DNA from: Alphaproteobacteria bacterium
GTDB taxonomy: Bacteria > Pseudomonadota > Alphaproteobacteria > Micropepsales > Micropepsaceae
Assembly (NCBI GenBank): GCA_025924715.1
Contig: JAICHV010000003.1
Location: 1 to 64,000 of the forward strand
Length of the DNA: 64,000 bases
Direction: 5' to 3'
Part shown: piece by piece, positions 46,303 to 54,958 of the stretch
How positions within the stretch are numbered: the first letter of the stretch is position 1
Layout of the letters: every line of letters starts with the position of its first letter
The notes under the pieces: generated by a model
Seen by the model: the letters and a program-made list of their open reading frames with translations, nothing else
Told to the model about the DNA's origin: nothing
The model's database searches: none
Program-made: the position numbers and the translations under genes

Positions 46303-47283
46303 ATGGCCAATATTCTCGTCACCGGCGGCGCCGGCTATATCGGCAGTCACATGACCTATGCCCTGGTGGACCGGGGACATAGTGTAACCGTTGTTGACAA
46401 CCTCTCCACCGGAGTTCGCGGCCTGGTTGCGCCGCAAGCCGAATTCGTCGAAGGCGATATTGGCGACGAAACCTTGGTGCGCCCCCTCCTGCGTCATCGC
46501 AATATCGAGGCGGTGATCCATTTCGCGGGCTCGGTGGTGGTGCCGGACTCGGTCGAACAGCCGCTGCGCTATTACAACAACAACACGATGAAATCCCTCA
46601 CCCTGATCGATGCCTGCGTGCAGGAAGGCGTGGGCAAGTTCATCTTCTCTTCCACCGCGGCAGTTTATGGCATGGGCGAAGACCATCCGGCCTGCGAAAG
46701 CGATGAAAAATCGCCGATCAACCCCTATGGCCGCTCCAAATTGATGACCGAATGGATTTTGGAGGATGCCGCCAAGGCCTATGATTTCCGCTATGTGGCG
46801 CTGCGCTATTTCAACGTCGCGGGCGCCGATCCCCAAGGGCGCACCGGCCAATCGACGCCGCGCGCCACCCATTTGATCAAAAAGGCCTGCCAGGTGGCGC
46901 TGCAGCGCGCCCCCGAATTGGAGATTTTCGGCGGCGACTTTCCCACCCGCGACGGCACGGGGATCCGCGATTATATTCATGTCAGCGATTTGATCGAATG
47001 CCATTTGCTGGCCTTGGATCATCTCATCAAGGGCGGCGAACCCAAGGTCCTCAATTGCGGTTATGGCCAGGGCTTCTCGGTGCGCGAAGTGGTCGAGGCG
47101 GTCTCGCGCCAGATCGGCCGGCCGCTTCCGGTCCGCATTGCGCCGCGCCGCGCCGGCGATCCGGCGCAGTTGATCGCCAACCCCAGCCGCATTCGCTCGG
47201 AATTGGGCTGGCGTCCCGCCCATGCCGATCTGTCGGACATTGTCGCCAGCGCCTATGCCTGGGAACAGCGCCAGAACGCCTAG
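46303..47283 (+). CDS. galE: UDP-glucose 4-epimerase
   Basis: ILVTGGAGYIGSHMTYALVDRGHSVTVVDNLSTG, YGRSKLMTEWIL, RDGTGIRDYIHVSDL. Confidence 0.95.
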   Translation: MANILVTGGAGYIGSHMTYALVDRGHSVTVVDNLSTGVRGLVAPQAEFVEGDIGDETLVRPLLRHRNIEAVIHFAGSVVVPDSVEQPLRYYNNNTMKSLTLIDACVQEGVGKFIFSSTAAVYGMGEDHPACESDEKSPINPYGRSKLMTEWILEDAAKAYDFRYVALRYFNVAGADPQGRTGQSTPRATHLIKKACQVALQRAPELEIFGGDFPTRDGTGIRDYIHVSDLIECHLLALDHLIKGGEPKVLNCGYGQGFSVREVVEAVSRQIGRPLPVRIAPRRAGDPAQLIANPSRIRSELGWRPAHADLSDIVASAYAWEQRQNA

Positions 47284-47306
47284 AGCGGATGAGGAATGCG
47301 ATTGCG

Positions 47307-48032
47307 CTAAGGCGAGAGCCCCGCCTTGGCCATGCGGGTCGCCACCGATGGGTCGATCGCCGCGGCCGCTTTCAGGTCGGCCTGGCCTGCCGAATCCCCA
47401 GTCTTGAGTTTGGCGATACCGCGGCCGTAAAGCGACTCCGGCAGGTTGGGCGCGGTTTTGAGCGCCTCGTCATAGCTGGTGATCGCCGGGCCATATTGAC
47501 CGAGCCGGACATATACCAACCCCAGGGAATCCAAAGTCTTGGGATCGTCGGGCGTGAGCGATAGCGCCTTGCGGCAATCGGCGATCGCGTCTTGCGCCCG
47601 GCCCAATTCCGCCAAGGCGTAGCAGCGATTGTTATAGGCGCCGGCATAATTGGGATTGAGCTTGATCGCCTGGTCGTAATCGTCGACCGCGCGCTGATAT
47701 TGGCCTTGCGCTTCATAGGCCAGGCCCCGGTTGGAATAGGCGATGGCATAAGACGGAAACAGCTGGATCGCCTGGTCGAAATCCTGGATCGCCGCTTCGC
47801 TCTGGCCCGTCTGGCTATAGGCGAGGCCGCGGTTGTTGTAGGCCACCGGCGTGTTCACATCGGAGCGGTCCGCGCTTTTGATCAGGACGGAGCAGGCGCG
47901 AATGCGGGTTTGCGGATTGGGGTCGGCACAATCATTGCGCGTTTGCTGGTCGCTCTGTCCCAGCGCCGGACTGGCGGCCAACATGCTCGCCAAGCAGCAG
48001 GCGACAAAAAGAGCTTGCGACAGCGGCTTCAA
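47307..48032 (-). CDS. Secreted TPR-repeat protein
   Basis: Signal peptide plus TPR units (NNRGLAYSQTGQSEAAIQDFDQAIQLFPS, NRGLAYEAQGQYQRAVDDYDQAIKLNPN). Confidence 0.85.
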   Translation of the reverse strand: MKPLSQALFVACCLASMLAASPALGQSDQQTRNDCADPNPQTRIRACSVLIKSADRSDVNTPVAYNNRGLAYSQTGQSEAAIQDFDQAIQLFPSYAIAYSNRGLAYEAQGQYQRAVDDYDQAIKLNPNYAGAYNNRCYALAELGRAQDAIADCRKALSLTPDDPKTLDSLGLVYVRLGQYGPAITSYDEALKTAPNLPESLYGRGIAKLKTGDSAGQADLKAAAAIDPSVATRMAKAGLSP

Positions 48033-48118
48033 GGCTTTGGTGTCCTAATCAGACACTGGAACCCGTGGCCGGGGGAAATGTTCCCTCGGAACTTCAGGGA
48101 ACTTCCCGGCAAGCCGCG

Positions 48119-48241
48119 TTAGGCCAGCAGAAGGCCGAAAAAAGCGACCAATACAGTGGCCGTCAGCAGCAGCGACCAGCTCGGCACCCCGCCGACATCC
48201 CGGCTCGGTGCGGTCTTTTGTTCGAAATTCAGTCTGCGCAT
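48119..48241 (-). CDS. Small 40-aa single-TM protein
   Basis: MRRLNFEQKTAPSRDVGGVPSWSLLLTATVLVAFFGLLLA preceded by strong RBS (ggaggaggtg on minus strand). Confidence 0.6.
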   Translation of the reverse strand: MRRLNFEQKTAPSRDVGGVPSWSLLLTATVLVAFFGLLLA

Positions 48242-48628
48242 GGAACACCTCCTCCGAGCGATAGGGTCGATCATAGGGGGCAGCCGCAAAGGAGTGATTA
48301 AGGGAAAACCTCGATTTCTATTCGGTTTTTTTTTACCTAACCGCACGGGACGGGCCGACCGCGAAGGTCGGTCCCCATATCGGCCGATGCCCTTCTCGCT
48401 CGGGTCATCGCCGGTCCATCGCCCTAGCCGATCGAAAAGAGTCCGGACGACAAACCGCGCCGGGCGCGCCGATCACGTCCACGCGATGGTCGTCCTCTTT
48501 GTGCAGTTATCTCGCCGCGACGACCGACGCGGCATTTTGCAGATTGTCTTCGCGGCCCCGGCGAAGGCGATGAGATGTGATCGCCGCGCGCTAGCGTACA
48601 AAGTCGCTAGCCCTTTCGTTCCAGGATA

Positions 48629-48653
48629 GGAACGGCAAGACCTTTAATGCGTT
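48629..48653 (+). promoter_or_regulatory. EcfG (general stress response ECF sigma) type promoter
   Basis: GGAAC-N16-CGTT (GGAAC 48629-48633, CGTT 48650-48653), upstream of gene pair starting at 48690. Confidence 0.65.
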
Positions 48654-48689
48654 GGGAGGCTAGCCATCGCAAGAAAAAGGACCCAAGCA

Positions 48690-48764
48690 ATGAATGGCAT
48701 CATCTATCTGGTCGGCCTTGTCGTCGTCATCATGGCGATCCTTTCTTTCTTTGGTATGCGGTGA
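48690..48764 (+). CDS. 24-aa hydrophobic small membrane protein
   Basis: MNGIIYLVGLVVVIMAILSFFGMR*, overlaps the next start (TGATG); below the track's length cutoff. Confidence 0.7.
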   Translation: MNGIIYLVGLVVVIMAILSFFGMR

Positions 48765-49597
48765 TGAGCTCGGTCGCTGAGGTGGCCGTGCCGCTGCGCA
48801 GCTCCCACTTCCAATGGCCAGCGATCTTCGCGGGCGCGATTGCCGCCGCCGGCATCTCTTTCACCTTGCATGCCTTCGCGCTGGGAATCGGTCTGTCGAT
48901 GGTTTCCACAGCCCCTACCTGGCGCGACTCCAGCGGCGCCTATTGGCTGCTGAGCGGGGTGTATCTTCTGTTCGTCGCGCTTAGCGCGTTTGCGGTCGGC
49001 GGCTATGTCGCGGGCCGGATGCGGGCGCCGCTAAATCTCGACCCTCTGGAAATGGAATTCCGTGACGGCATGCACGGATTGATCACCTGGGGTTTGGCCA
49101 TCACCATGACCGCTATTCTTGCGCTGGGCGTGGCCGCCACCGGCAGCCCGGCCGCGGCGCCGGCCGGCGGTAGCGCAGGCGCCGCGCAATCGGTGGCCGG
49201 CGAAAATATCATCGCATCCGAGTTGGACGAATTGTTCCGCTCGGACAGGCCGGTCGACAACATCGCTTATCATCGGTCGGAAGCGGCGCGGATTTTGATG
49301 AAGTCCTCCAGCCATGACGGCATTCCCGCTTCGGACCAGGATTATCTGGTGCAGATGGTTGGGCGTGTCGCGGGTCTCAGTTCGGCCCAGGCGCAAGACC
49401 GGGTCGACCGGGAAATCGCGGCCTCCCGCCAGGAGCTCCACCGCGCGCGGGCCGCGGCCGTGCTGCAGGCGTTTTTCATCGCCGTGGCCTTGCTGCTGGG
49501 TGCCGCGGTGTCGTGGTTTACCGCAGCCGAAGGCGGACGCGACCGCGAGCGGGGGACCTATCCCGGTGCACGCGTCGTACACACCCCAAGGCTTTAG
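48764..49597 (+). CDS. Multi-TM membrane protein of unknown function
   Basis: MSSVAEVAVPLRSSHFQWPAIFAGAIAAAGISFTLHAFALGIGLS...LLSGVYLLFVALSAFAVGGYVAGRMR; start at 48764 overlaps small ORF stop. Confidence 0.8.
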   Translation: MSSVAEVAVPLRSSHFQWPAIFAGAIAAAGISFTLHAFALGIGLSMVSTAPTWRDSSGAYWLLSGVYLLFVALSAFAVGGYVAGRMRAPLNLDPLEMEFRDGMHGLITWGLAITMTAILALGVAATGSPAAAPAGGSAGAAQSVAGENIIASELDELFRSDRPVDNIAYHRSEAARILMKSSSHDGIPASDQDYLVQMVGRVAGLSSAQAQDRVDREIAASRQELHRARAAAVLQAFFIAVALLLGAAVSWFTAAEGGRDRERGTYPGARVVHTPRL

Positions 49598-49673
49598 CGC
49601 GTCGCGAAGACCCAATAGGCTCCTCGCGGACAAGCTTCTCGCCCTAGACGTCTTTGCCCCTTAATCTGGCGGC

Positions 49674-51071
49674 ATGGATCGGATCGCCGCATCGACTCCC
49701 GCAAGCGAAAGGAACGGGCCGGGCGCGTTCCGCCCCGTCGGCGCGCCGGTGCATCGCCGGCGCCTCAGCCGGCTGGAAACGGCCCTGATCGCAAGGCGCA
49801 ATGTGCTGGAGATCATCCCTGCCCTCGCTTATCGCCAGCCCATGGTCTCGGGCGAGATGCTGGTGCGATGGCACATGCTGGCCGACCCGGCCGGGATGAA
49901 ACGGGTGATGCTGGACAACCTGGCCAATTACCCCAAGTCCGAGATCATGCGCCGGATGCTGCGGCCGGCCATCGGCGACAGTCTGTTCAATGCCGATGGT
50001 GCGGCCTGGAAATGGCAGCGCCAGGCAGTGACGCCGGTCTTCACCCATCGCAACGTCGTTGCGTTGGCGCCGGCCATGACCGCGACCGCCGCGCGCGCCG
50101 CCGCCCGGCTGCGCGGCACGGGGCGCAAATGCGAGATGGTGCGGGAGATGCTGACCGCGACCTTCGATGTGATCTGCGATGTTGCCCTGTCGGGGCGCGA
50201 GCATTTCGACGCCGCCACCTTCGGCGCCGCGATCAGCCAGTATTTTCGCACCGCCGGCCGCGCCTCGTTGCTCGACTTCCTGGGCTTTCCCGATTGGTTT
50301 CCGCGCCCGGGCGAATTGCTGGCCGGAGGTTCGGTGCGCACCATGCACCAGATGGTGGCCGCGGCGATCGAGGCCCGGCGGCGAGAAACCGCGCCCCGCG
50401 CCGACGACCTGCTTGCGCATATGCTGGCGGCGCAGGATCCGGAAACCGGACAGCGCATGAGTGCGGAAGATCTCGTTTATAACATGCAGTTCTTTATCGT
50501 CGCCGGGCATGAGACCACTGCGCTCGCCCTGGCGTGGTCGCTATACCTGCTCGCCCATTCTCCCGATTGGCAGGATGTGGCGCGGGCGCAGGCGCGCGCG
50601 CAATTGGATGGCCGCGCCGCCACGCAAGCCGATCTCGCCGCGATGCCGTCCATCGTTCAGGTCCTGGAAGAAGCGATGCGGCTTTACCCGCCCGTGGGGC
50701 TGCTGGCGCGCACGGTGCTGGCACAGGACCAGCTTTGCGGCCGAGCCCTGCAGCCGCGCGACATCTTGTTCTTGCCGCTTTGGGCGCTGCATCGCCATGA
50801 CATGTGGTGGGAGCGGCCGGACCAGTTCGATCCGGGACGGTTCAGCGTCGAGCGCCGCGGCCGAATCGACAAATATCAATATCTGCCCTTCGGCGCCGGC
50901 CCGCGGGTCTGTGTCGGCGCCAACTTTGCCATGATGCAGGCGCAGATCATTTTGGCCACCTTGATCCAGGAATTCGTGTTTACCCCCGCCCTGCCCGGGC
51001 CGCATCCGGTCATGAGCATGACGGTGCGGCCCGAGCCGGGGGTTTTCCTGAAGGTGGAACGCGCTACTTGA
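49674..51071 (+). CDS. Cytochrome P450
   Basis: I-helix FIVAGHETTALALAW, ExxR EEAMRLYPP, heme loop FGAGPRVCVGANFAMMQ. Confidence 0.96.
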   Translation: MDRIAASTPASERNGPGAFRPVGAPVHRRRLSRLETALIARRNVLEIIPALAYRQPMVSGEMLVRWHMLADPAGMKRVMLDNLANYPKSEIMRRMLRPAIGDSLFNADGAAWKWQRQAVTPVFTHRNVVALAPAMTATAARAAARLRGTGRKCEMVREMLTATFDVICDVALSGREHFDAATFGAAISQYFRTAGRASLLDFLGFPDWFPRPGELLAGGSVRTMHQMVAAAIEARRRETAPRADDLLAHMLAAQDPETGQRMSAEDLVYNMQFFIVAGHETTALALAWSLYLLAHSPDWQDVARAQARAQLDGRAATQADLAAMPSIVQVLEEAMRLYPPVGLLARTVLAQDQLCGRALQPRDILFLPLWALHRHDMWWERPDQFDPGRFSVERRGRIDKYQYLPFGAGPRVCVGANFAMMQAQIILATLIQEFVFTPALPGPHPVMSMTVRPEPGVFLKVERAT

Positions 51072-51570
51072 TGCGGCCCTGAATCTTGGCGATGGCCGCC
51101 TTGGCGCAGACTTCATCGGCCTGTCCGGTGGGCGAGCCCGATACGGCAATGGCGCCGACCAGATCGGCGCCTGCCATCAGCGGGAAAGCGCCCGGGCGCG
51201 CGGCGCCCAAGGGCGCCATCACGGCGGGATCGGCTTTGGCGCCGTCGGCCGAGGGGCCTTTGGTCTTGATCGAAATCATCGCCTTGCCCATGGCGATGCG
51301 CTGGGTGATGGCGGCAGCGCCGTCATCGGAAACCATGGCGATCGGAACACCCTCGCTATCGACCACGATGGTGGTCGTCTTGTTGCCATTGGCCAGGCAG
51401 GTGGCATTGGCGGTTTGGGCGGCCTCGACCGCCAATGCGCTGGGGATGCCGCGGGCGCGGGCCGGACGCGGGGCGCGGGCTTCGTCATTGGTGGGATTGG
51501 GCAGCAGGGTCTGGGCGAAGGCGGGCGCGGCGGCGAGCAGCAGGACGGCGGTAAAGGCGGATAATCTCAT
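51064..51570 (-). CDS. Secreted GlcG/HbpS-type heme-binding family protein
   Basis: Signal MRLSAFTAVLLLAAAPAFAQ; TTTIVVDSEGVPIAMVSDDGA, RPGAFPLMAGADLVGAIAVSGSPTGQADEVCAKAAI. Confidence 0.8.
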   Translation of the reverse strand: MRLSAFTAVLLLAAAPAFAQTLLPNPTNDEARAPRPARARGIPSALAVEAAQTANATCLANGNKTTTIVVDSEGVPIAMVSDDGAAAITQRIAMGKAMISIKTKGPSADGAKADPAVMAPLGAARPGAFPLMAGADLVGAIAVSGSPTGQADEVCAKAAIAKIQGRIK

Positions 51571-51620
51571 TTTTGGTTCTCCCCGGAAAAACAGGACGCT
51601 AGACTCAATCATGGCGCTTG

Positions 51621-52859
51621 TCAGGTGCCTTTGCGCAGCACCGCGTAAAGACCCATCACCTCGTCGGTATATTCCCAGCGCAAAAAGGCCTCATTCAGGT
51701 ACATCACGGTAAGGCCGGCCGCCTTGGCGACCTCCCGCACATGGTCCGGGTGGTGGGTATAGCGGCCGGTATCGGTGAGGAAAAAGGGGTATTTCTCTCC
51801 CCGCTCCATCGACAGGACGAAGACCCCGCCCGGGACCAGGCGCCGCGCCGCCGCCTGGGTGATGGGTCCCAGATCGCCAAAATAGATCAGGCAGTCGCAG
51901 GACATGATCAGGTCGAATGTCTCGTCATGACTGTCCAGCCATTGGGTGATTTCCCCCTGCTCCAGCCGGTCATAAATTCCCCGCGTGCCGGCCCTCTCCA
52001 GCATTTCCGGCGACAGATCCACCCCCGTAAGCGAGGCGGCCCGCGGACGGATCATCATGCCGCTGAGACCCGAGCCGCAGCCCAGATCCAGCACCTTCAT
52101 ATCCTTCTTCTCGCCGATCACCGTTTTTAGCGCGTCTTCGATGCGCTGCGGCCCCGCATATTTGAGGTCGTCCACCATCCGCTTTTCATAGGTTTCGGCG
52201 AAGCTTTTGTAGATCTGGAGAATGGCGCGGTCCGAGGCCCGGGACGGCGGCGCATCGTCGCGCAGCGCGATCAAAAGATGTTCGATCTCGCCGTCATCCT
52301 GGTTGGCGTCGAAATATTTCTGATAGGCGATGCGGGCCTCGTCGCGCTTGCCCAGGCATTGGGCGATCTCGCCCAGCTTGTACCAGGCGTCCCAATTCTC
52401 CGGCTCCATCTCCACCACTTTCCTGGCGCAGAGATAGCCGGTCTGGATATTGCCCAAGGCGCCGAGCCGCTTGGCCAGAGTCTGCAATTCGGCGGCAGAG
52501 AGCTCCTGGCGGGTGGCGGATGGACTGCCTTCCCAGACCAGAAGCCCGGCCTTGATTCCCTCTTCGACCCAGCGCGGGATTTCGCCGGTTTGACCGTCCG
52601 CCAGCAGCGGCCCGGCCACTTCGCAGACTTGGTCGACGCTGCGGCTGCCGTCACACAATTCGGTGAGGAAGGCCGCCATGGGATTGAGCTGGTGCAGATT
52701 GTCCTGCACCGGATCATAGGCGACGTAACCGTCCTCGACCGGCGACAACAGTATGACCGGATTCACCATGGGATTGGGCATGAAGCGCTCTTCAAAAGGA
52801 AGCGGCCACATGCTCCAGGAATGGAACACGCGGCCGCCCGTCGCCGGCTGAAAAATCAA
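51621..52859 (-). CDS. PqqD-like (RRE) domain + TPR + SAM methyltransferase fusion protein
   Basis: N-terminal VNPVILLSPVEDGYVAYDPVQDNLHQLNPMAAFLTELCDGSRSVDQV (PqqD-like); ETYEKRMVDDLKYAGPQRIEDAL...MKVLDLGCGSGLSGMMIRPRAASLTGVDLSPEML (methyltransferase motif I). Confidence 0.8.
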   Translation of the reverse strand: MIFQPATGGRVFHSWSMWPLPFEERFMPNPMVNPVILLSPVEDGYVAYDPVQDNLHQLNPMAAFLTELCDGSRSVDQVCEVAGPLLADGQTGEIPRWVEEGIKAGLLVWEGSPSATRQELSAAELQTLAKRLGALGNIQTGYLCARKVVEMEPENWDAWYKLGEIAQCLGKRDEARIAYQKYFDANQDDGEIEHLLIALRDDAPPSRASDRAILQIYKSFAETYEKRMVDDLKYAGPQRIEDALKTVIGEKKDMKVLDLGCGSGLSGMMIRPRAASLTGVDLSPEMLERAGTRGIYDRLEQGEITQWLDSHDETFDLIMSCDCLIYFGDLGPITQAAARRLVPGGVFVLSMERGEKYPFFLTDTGRYTHHPDHVREVAKAAGLTVMYLNEAFLRWEYTDEVMGLYAVLRKGT

Positions 52860-52884
52860 CCGGCGCAGATAGCATTAAGGCCTA

Positions 52885-53121
52885 TTATTCTGCGGCCTTC
52901 TTCTTGCGCGGCGCGGCGCACTTGCCGGTCTTCTTGCTGACGACCAGGCCGTCATCGCACTTGCCGCCGGCGCCGGGATCTTCGCCTTCCTTCTGCGCCA
53001 TCGCCTGGGTGGTCATCAGCGGAATCGCCGCAACGGCGGTGCCGATGAACAGGGTCTTGAAGAAGCCACGACGGTCGTTGCTGACATGGGCCAAAGCCTT
53101 GTCCAAAACGTTCTGAGACAT
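52885..53121 (-). CDS. Small TAT-signal-bearing Cys-containing peptide (candidate substrate of the adjacent PqqD-methyltransferase)
   Basis: MSQNVLDKALAHVSNDRRGFFKTLFIGTAVAAIPLMTTQAMAQKEGEDPGAGGKCDDGLVVSKKTGKCAAPRKKKAAE; RBS aggagg upstream. Confidence 0.75.
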   Translation of the reverse strand: MSQNVLDKALAHVSNDRRGFFKTLFIGTAVAAIPLMTTQAMAQKEGEDPGAGGKCDDGLVVSKKTGKCAAPRKKKAAE

Positions 53122-53151
53122 GAAAAAACCTCCTGAGTTGAAACGACAAAT

Positions 53152-53198
53152 TGTCCAAGCGGACATCTGTCCAGACGGACAATCTATCCAAGCGGACG
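53152..53198. promoter_or_regulatory. Triple dyad operator-like array upstream of the small peptide gene
   Basis: TGTCCAAGCGGACA (53152), TGTCCAGACGGACA (53168), TATCCAAGCGGACG (53185), spaced 16-17 bp. Confidence 0.7.
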
Positions 53199-53421
53199 CT
53201 ATGTAGGTGACTGGTCCCCCATCCACCCGTCGAAGACGGTAACGGTATTTGCTTCAGGCGAGAAGGCTGAAAACGTCACAGACGTCACCGCCGGCTCTCC
53301 ATAATTCTTACATTATCGTAATGGAAGAAATTCGCCCGCGAACCGGCACGGGCGCCGAATCGCTCGCTTTTGTACGAAAGCTCCAAGACGACCCCGGCGC
53401 CTTCGCATATGCAGCATGGAA

Positions 53422-53631
53422 TTAAGTGGTGGCCGGCGGGGTGAGCGGACGGCCTTCCGGATTCTTCACCGTCAGCAGGCATTCGGCATAGGTATCGAGA
53501 ATCCATTTGCGGTCGGCCTTGCCCCAGCCATCCAGATCCTTGTTCTCGGCCCAGGCCACCACATACATCAGCTTATAGGCGACTTCCTCCGGCGAGGGGC
53601 TGCCATGACTTTCCGCCAAATCTGCCATCAC
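53422..53631 (-). CDS. Small hypothetical protein (69 aa)
   Basis: MMADLAESHGSPSPEEVAYKLMYVVAWAENKDLDGWGKADRKWILDTYAECLLTVKNPEGRP; protein-like composition. Confidence 0.6.
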   Translation of the reverse strand: MMADLAESHGSPSPEEVAYKLMYVVAWAENKDLDGWGKADRKWILDTYAECLLTVKNPEGRPLTPPATT

Positions 53632-53721
53632 TTGCGTCCTTGCTGATCGATCTACCGCCGACCCGTAGCGAGCCGGAGGGGTTTTGTCGAGAAGGCGTCT
53701 GAACGCGTTTTGCGCGCAGCT

Positions 53722-54441
53722 TTAGGCGAAGCTGCCGCGCACTTGGTAGTAACGGGGAAACACCGCCCGCACCGGATGGGTTTCCGGCAGCACATAAATC
53801 ACACCATCGCCCGATCCGAAGGTCGGCTTCACCACATTGTTGAAGAATTTTTCCGCCACATTGATGCAGCCAAAGGAAATGCGATTGTCCGCGGCGGATG
53901 GGGTTTGCAGGCGGTCCAGGCGGTGCTCCCAGGGACGGGTGGTGATCACCGGATGCAGGGCGATGTCGTCATCATAATCCACCCACAGAACCTTGGCTCC
54001 GGCGGTATCGACTCCCGCCACCCCGACAAACCGTCCTGCCGGCGTAATGCGCTCTTCGGGACGAAGGCGCGCAGACATCCGTTCGCCCTTGGTCGGAGCG
54101 ATATCGTCGCCGCGCGCCAGACCCAGCAACACCGGCGCCGCGCCCCGGATTCGTCCGTCTTTGCCGAACACAAAAATTTGCGCATTGATCTTGTCGACAA
54201 CCATGAACGGCATGCCGTGATTGTCACCGGAAACCGTAACCCAGTCGGCCATGCGCCGAGCCTGGCGGGAAACCAGTGCCGGCCCGAAATCCGCCATGGC
54301 GGAAGCCGCCACGAATTGCGTAGTGGATTCCCCATGGGGGGCCGGCCTGGCCGAAGCTCCGCACAACACCGCCACCAGCGCCGCCAGAACCAATTTTCTC
54401 GCCGTTTTCGAAGGCCGATTCACAATCGCTACCTCGCACAA
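53722..54441 (-). CDS. L,D-transpeptidase (YkuD-like) family protein
   Basis: Signal peptide; MVVDKINAQIFVFGKDGRIRGAAPVLLGLARGDD and catalytic-like ADNRISFGCINV. Confidence 0.75.
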   Translation of the reverse strand: MCEVAIVNRPSKTARKLVLAALVAVLCGASARPAPHGESTTQFVAASAMADFGPALVSRQARRMADWVTVSGDNHGMPFMVVDKINAQIFVFGKDGRIRGAAPVLLGLARGDDIAPTKGERMSARLRPEERITPAGRFVGVAGVDTAGAKVLWVDYDDDIALHPVITTRPWEHRLDRLQTPSAADNRISFGCINVAEKFFNNVVKPTFGSGDGVIYVLPETHPVRAVFPRYYQVRGSFA

Positions 54442-54595
54442 AGGCGCTTATTTCGCGTCCAATAGAAAACGCGAACTGGCAAGCCGGGGTTTCACCCCCG
54501 CGGGAACCTCGCCCAAAAAAACCCCCAAAAACCGCAAAAAAACGGGACCAAGATGCCGCACTGCTGCCGGGCGAGTTCCGGTCTACATAGTTCCC

Positions 54596-54958
54596 ATGAA
54601 GAACATGATCGATATGCGCATCGCGGGCCTGCGGGCGATTGCCGGCCGCTGCCCCTGCTGCGGCGGCGCACCGCTGTTCCGCGCCTATTTGAAACAGGTC
54701 GACAATTGCAGCGCCTGTGGCGAGAAATTCGGTGCCATCCGCGCCGATGACGCCGCGCCTTGGCTGACCATCCTGATCGTCGGGCATATCTTCCTGCCCC
54801 TGATGCTGTATTTCCAGACCGGCAGCAGCGTCCCGGCCTGGATGACCGCGAGCCTGTGGTCGGCCGTGTTCATCGGATTGTCGCTGGCCATCCTGCCGCG
54901 CGCCAAAGGCTTGTTCATCGCCATCCTGTGGCAGACCGGCGCGCCCGGCAGCCGCTAG
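54596..54958 (+). CDS. DUF983 family protein
   Basis: GRCPCCGGAPLFRAYLKQVDNCSACGEKFGAIRADDAAPWLTILIVGHIFLPLML. Confidence 0.88.
   Translation: MKNMIDMRIAGLRAIAGRCPCCGGAPLFRAYLKQVDNCSACGEKFGAIRADDAAPWLTILIVGHIFLPLMLYFQTGSSVPAWMTASLWSAVFIGLSLAILPRAKGLFIAILWQTGAPGSR

Noticed and set aside
48156-48629. 157-aa plus-strand ORF in the gap before the EcfG promoter
   Set aside because: Composition and lack of RBS argue against coding; overlaps a better small minus-strand ORF.
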